This document shows, one piece after another, positions 4,508-5,686 of a stretch of DNA of 5,686 bases. The notes under the pieces were generated by a model, which saw only the letters and a list, made by a program, of their open reading frames with translations, made no database searches and had not been told where the DNA came from. The stretch spans positions 1-5,686 of the forward strand of contig JAOZMA010000010.1 of assembly GCA_029934555.1 (NCBI GenBank), read 5' to 3'. Both the position numbers and the translations under genes were made by a program. The stretch comes from Acidimicrobiia bacterium (GTDB lineage: Bacteria; Actinomycetota; Acidimicrobiia; Spongiisociales; UBA5794). Each line of letters begins with the position of its first letter. Position 1 is the stretch's first letter.

Positions 4508-4514
4508 TCTCCTC

Positions 4515-5189
4515 ATGAACCTCCCACTTCCTCGCTGGACGCTCGGGAAGATGCAGAATCCTGTACGCGGGTTCCTCCACGGGACTGCGGCCATCGCAGG
4601 CATCGTCGGAACCGTCTTCCTCCTGTTCCATGCTCCGAACTGGCCAAGCCGGATCGCCGTTTTCGTATTCGGCCTCGCCGTGGTCGCCCTCTACTCAACG
4701 AGTTCGCTCTATCACGCGATCCCGTGGCGGGAACGGGCGAAGAAACGTATGCAACGTATGGATCACTCCATGATCTACGTGCTCATCGCAGGAACCTACA
4801 CGCCGATCGCAGCGATCGTTCTCGATACACCGTGGCAGTGGATCGTGCTGGCGATGGTTTGGAGCATCACGATCGCGGGCGTCGTCCAGAAGGGGCTCTT
4901 CCCGAAGGTTCCCGGATGGATCTCCGTCATGATGTCGACGATCCTCGGATGGATCGGTCTCTTCTTCTTCTGGCCGATGATCCAACGTCTCGGATGGCTT
5001 CCTGTCGGATTCGTCCTCGCTGGGGGTGTCCTCTATACGATCGGCATGGTGTTCCTCGTCACCAACCGGCCTCGTCTCTGGCCCCGCGTTTTCTCGTACC
5101 ACGAGGTCTTCCACATCATGACCGTGTTCGCTACATCACTACATTTCCTCGTGATCTGGCGGTACGTAATCCCACTCGCCGCCGCGTAG
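4515..5189 (+). CDS. trhA: Hemolysin III / PAQR family membrane protein
   Basis: This 224-aa integral membrane protein has about seven hydrophobic segments (roughly residues 22-40, 46-63, 86-104, 108-126, 135-153, 164-182 and 200-220). The PAQR metal-site motifs are all present: S-x-x-x-H in STSSLYH (61-67, H67), MDHSMIYVLIAGTYTP (82-97, D83) and the C-terminal H-x-x-x-H in YHEVFH (195-200, H196 and H200). Bacterial members, named hemolysin III or TrhA, are linked to membrane energetics and lipid homeostasis; a true haemolytic role is doubtful. ATG 4515 is chosen because a TANNNT box lies 7 nt upstream. In-frame alternatives are GTG 4485 upstream, without a ribosome-binding site, and ATG 4551 inside. 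The rhodanese gene begins 19 nt after its stop and may be cotranscribed. In Mycobacterium tuberculosis a hemolysin III-like gene (Rv1085c) also lies beside the Z-isoprenyl synthase Rv1086 in divergent orientation. Confidence 0.94.
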   Translation: MNLPLPRWTLGKMQNPVRGFLHGTAAIAGIVGTVFLLFHAPNWPSRIAVFVFGLAVVALYSTSSLYHAIPWRERAKKRMQRMDHSMIYVLIAGTYTPIAAIVLDTPWQWIVLAMVWSITIAGVVQKGLFPKVPGWISVMMSTILGWIGLFFFWPMIQRLGWLPVGFVLAGGVLYTIGMVFLVTNRPRLWPRVFSYHEVFHIMTVFATSLHFLVIWRYVIPLAAA

Positions 5190-5208
5190 CCCCGACCAGA
5201 GAGATGCC

Positions 5209-5622
5209 ATGCCTAACTTGAATCGTCGAAGCTCCGCCGTCTCCGAAACCCCTGCCGCTGATCCGGAAGAGGCCCTTGCCCACTTCTCGGCAATGCTGCG
5301 CTTCGAAGCCGACTGTTGGGACGTCCACGACGCCATGACGAACGGCCCACAGGATTTCGTCCTCATCGACGTACGGGGACCCTCCGTCTTCGAGAAGGAG
5401 CACATCCCGGGAGCCGTCAATCTCCCGTATGGCCGGATGGTGGAGCGGAACCTGGCCGAGTACCCGGACGACACGCTGTTCGTGATCTACTGCGCAGGCC
5501 CTCACTGCAACGCGACGGAGAAGGCGGCCGTGCGCCTGGCGAAGCTGGGGCGCCCGTTCAAGAAGATGATCGGCGGCGTCGAGGGCTGGCGCGACGAGGG
5601 CTTCGACATCGTCACCACCTGA
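5209..5622 (+). CDS. Rhodanese-like domain protein (sulfurtransferase)
   Basis: This 137-aa single-domain rhodanese should carry sulfane sulfur as a cysteine persulfide. After a polar N-terminal tail (1-15) and a helical stretch (19-45), the rhodanese fold shows VLIDVRGPSVFEKEHIPGAV (51-70) with the conserved D-V-R and E-x-x-H-I-P-G-A motifs. The active-site loop YCAGPHCN (94-101) starts with the catalytic C95. The C-terminal motif is GGVEGWRDEGF (122-132). A second cysteine, C100, ends the six-residue loop, giving a CxxxxC pair that could form a disulfide or take part in persulfide transfer. The length suits a stand-alone domain. The start is ATG 5209, with a purine-rich AGAGAG about 6 nt upstream. 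It lies 19 nt after the hemolysin III gene and is probably in the same transcript. The sulfur acceptor is not indicated. Confidence 0.93.
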   Translation: MPNLNRRSSAVSETPAADPEEALAHFSAMLRFEADCWDVHDAMTNGPQDFVLIDVRGPSVFEKEHIPGAVNLPYGRMVERNLAEYPDDTLFVIYCAGPHCNATEKAAVRLAKLGRPFKKMIGGVEGWRDEGFDIVTT

Positions 5623-5635
5623 ATCAAGGCGTCTT

Positions 5636-5671
5636 GCGTCCGTACGAACCGGATATGAGCTGTGCGGACGC
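5636..5671. repeat. Weak inverted repeat after the rhodanese gene
   Basis: GCGTCCG 5636-5642 and CGGACGC 5665-5671 are perfectly complementary over 7 bp but enclose 22 nt. It lies 13 nt after the stop codon, so it may form part of a terminator. There is no T-tract before the window ends, and it could be chance in GC-rich DNA. Confidence 0.25.
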
Positions 5672-5686
5672 CAGAGTCCTTCAGGT

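Noticed and set aside
4427..5221. Second plus-strand frame of 264 codons across the hemolysin III gene
   Set aside because: It is arginine-rich and lacks any motif, whereas the frame starting at 4515 carries the complete PAQR motifs and membrane segments.

Overview
The window is GC-rich (roughly 60% by eye) bacterial DNA, most likely from an actinomycetote (Actinobacteria), perhaps an early-branching class such as Acidimicrobiia. Three things point there: an isoprenyl diphosphate synthase of the mycobacterial Rv1086 type lying close to a hemolysin III/PAQR gene, as in Mycobacterium; the use of GTG and TTG starts; and two genes whose ATG sits 7 nt after a TANNNT -10 box with no Shine-Dalgarno sequence, the actinobacterial leaderless pattern. 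The class-level assignment is inference.

Layout. Bases 2-199 (+) look like the 3' end of a gene, possibly a RES-domain toxin. Bases 209-334 hold two tandem copies of a palindromic repeat that together can fold as a cloverleaf, between that gene and the convergent nfo. Bases 331-2232 (-) form a tight operon, pyrE (orotate phosphoribosyltransferase), a two-TM protein with a possible PH-like domain, and nfo (endonuclease IV), with 4-bp and 8-bp overlaps. The 2233-2442 gap is divergent and carries a strong 15-bp GCAA-capped hairpin plus weak promoter signals. A histidine phosphatase (2443-3126, +) converges with the isoprenyl transferase (3142-3918, -). Divergent from the latter is an uncharacterised 132-aa basic helical protein (4013-4411, +), then a third copy of the palindromic repeat (4425-4469), a hemolysin III/PAQR membrane protein (4515-5189, +) and a single-domain rhodanese (5209-5622, +). 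The last 64 bases hold only a weak inverted repeat.

How it fits together. Most genes are housekeeping: pyrimidine synthesis, abasic-site repair, prenyl lipid synthesis, membrane homeostasis and sulfur transfer. No defence system, transposase or CRISPR array is visible. The least ordinary feature is the repeat family: three copies of an ungapped 39-nt dyad (TTGTG, N7, CCAC, N7, GTGG, N7, CACAA) followed by RCGACG, each just downstream of a stop codon. In the tandem pair, the two bases that spoil pairing within each copy are exactly complementary between copies, so the pair can form a 13-bp outer stem with three arms. I do not recognise this as a named family.
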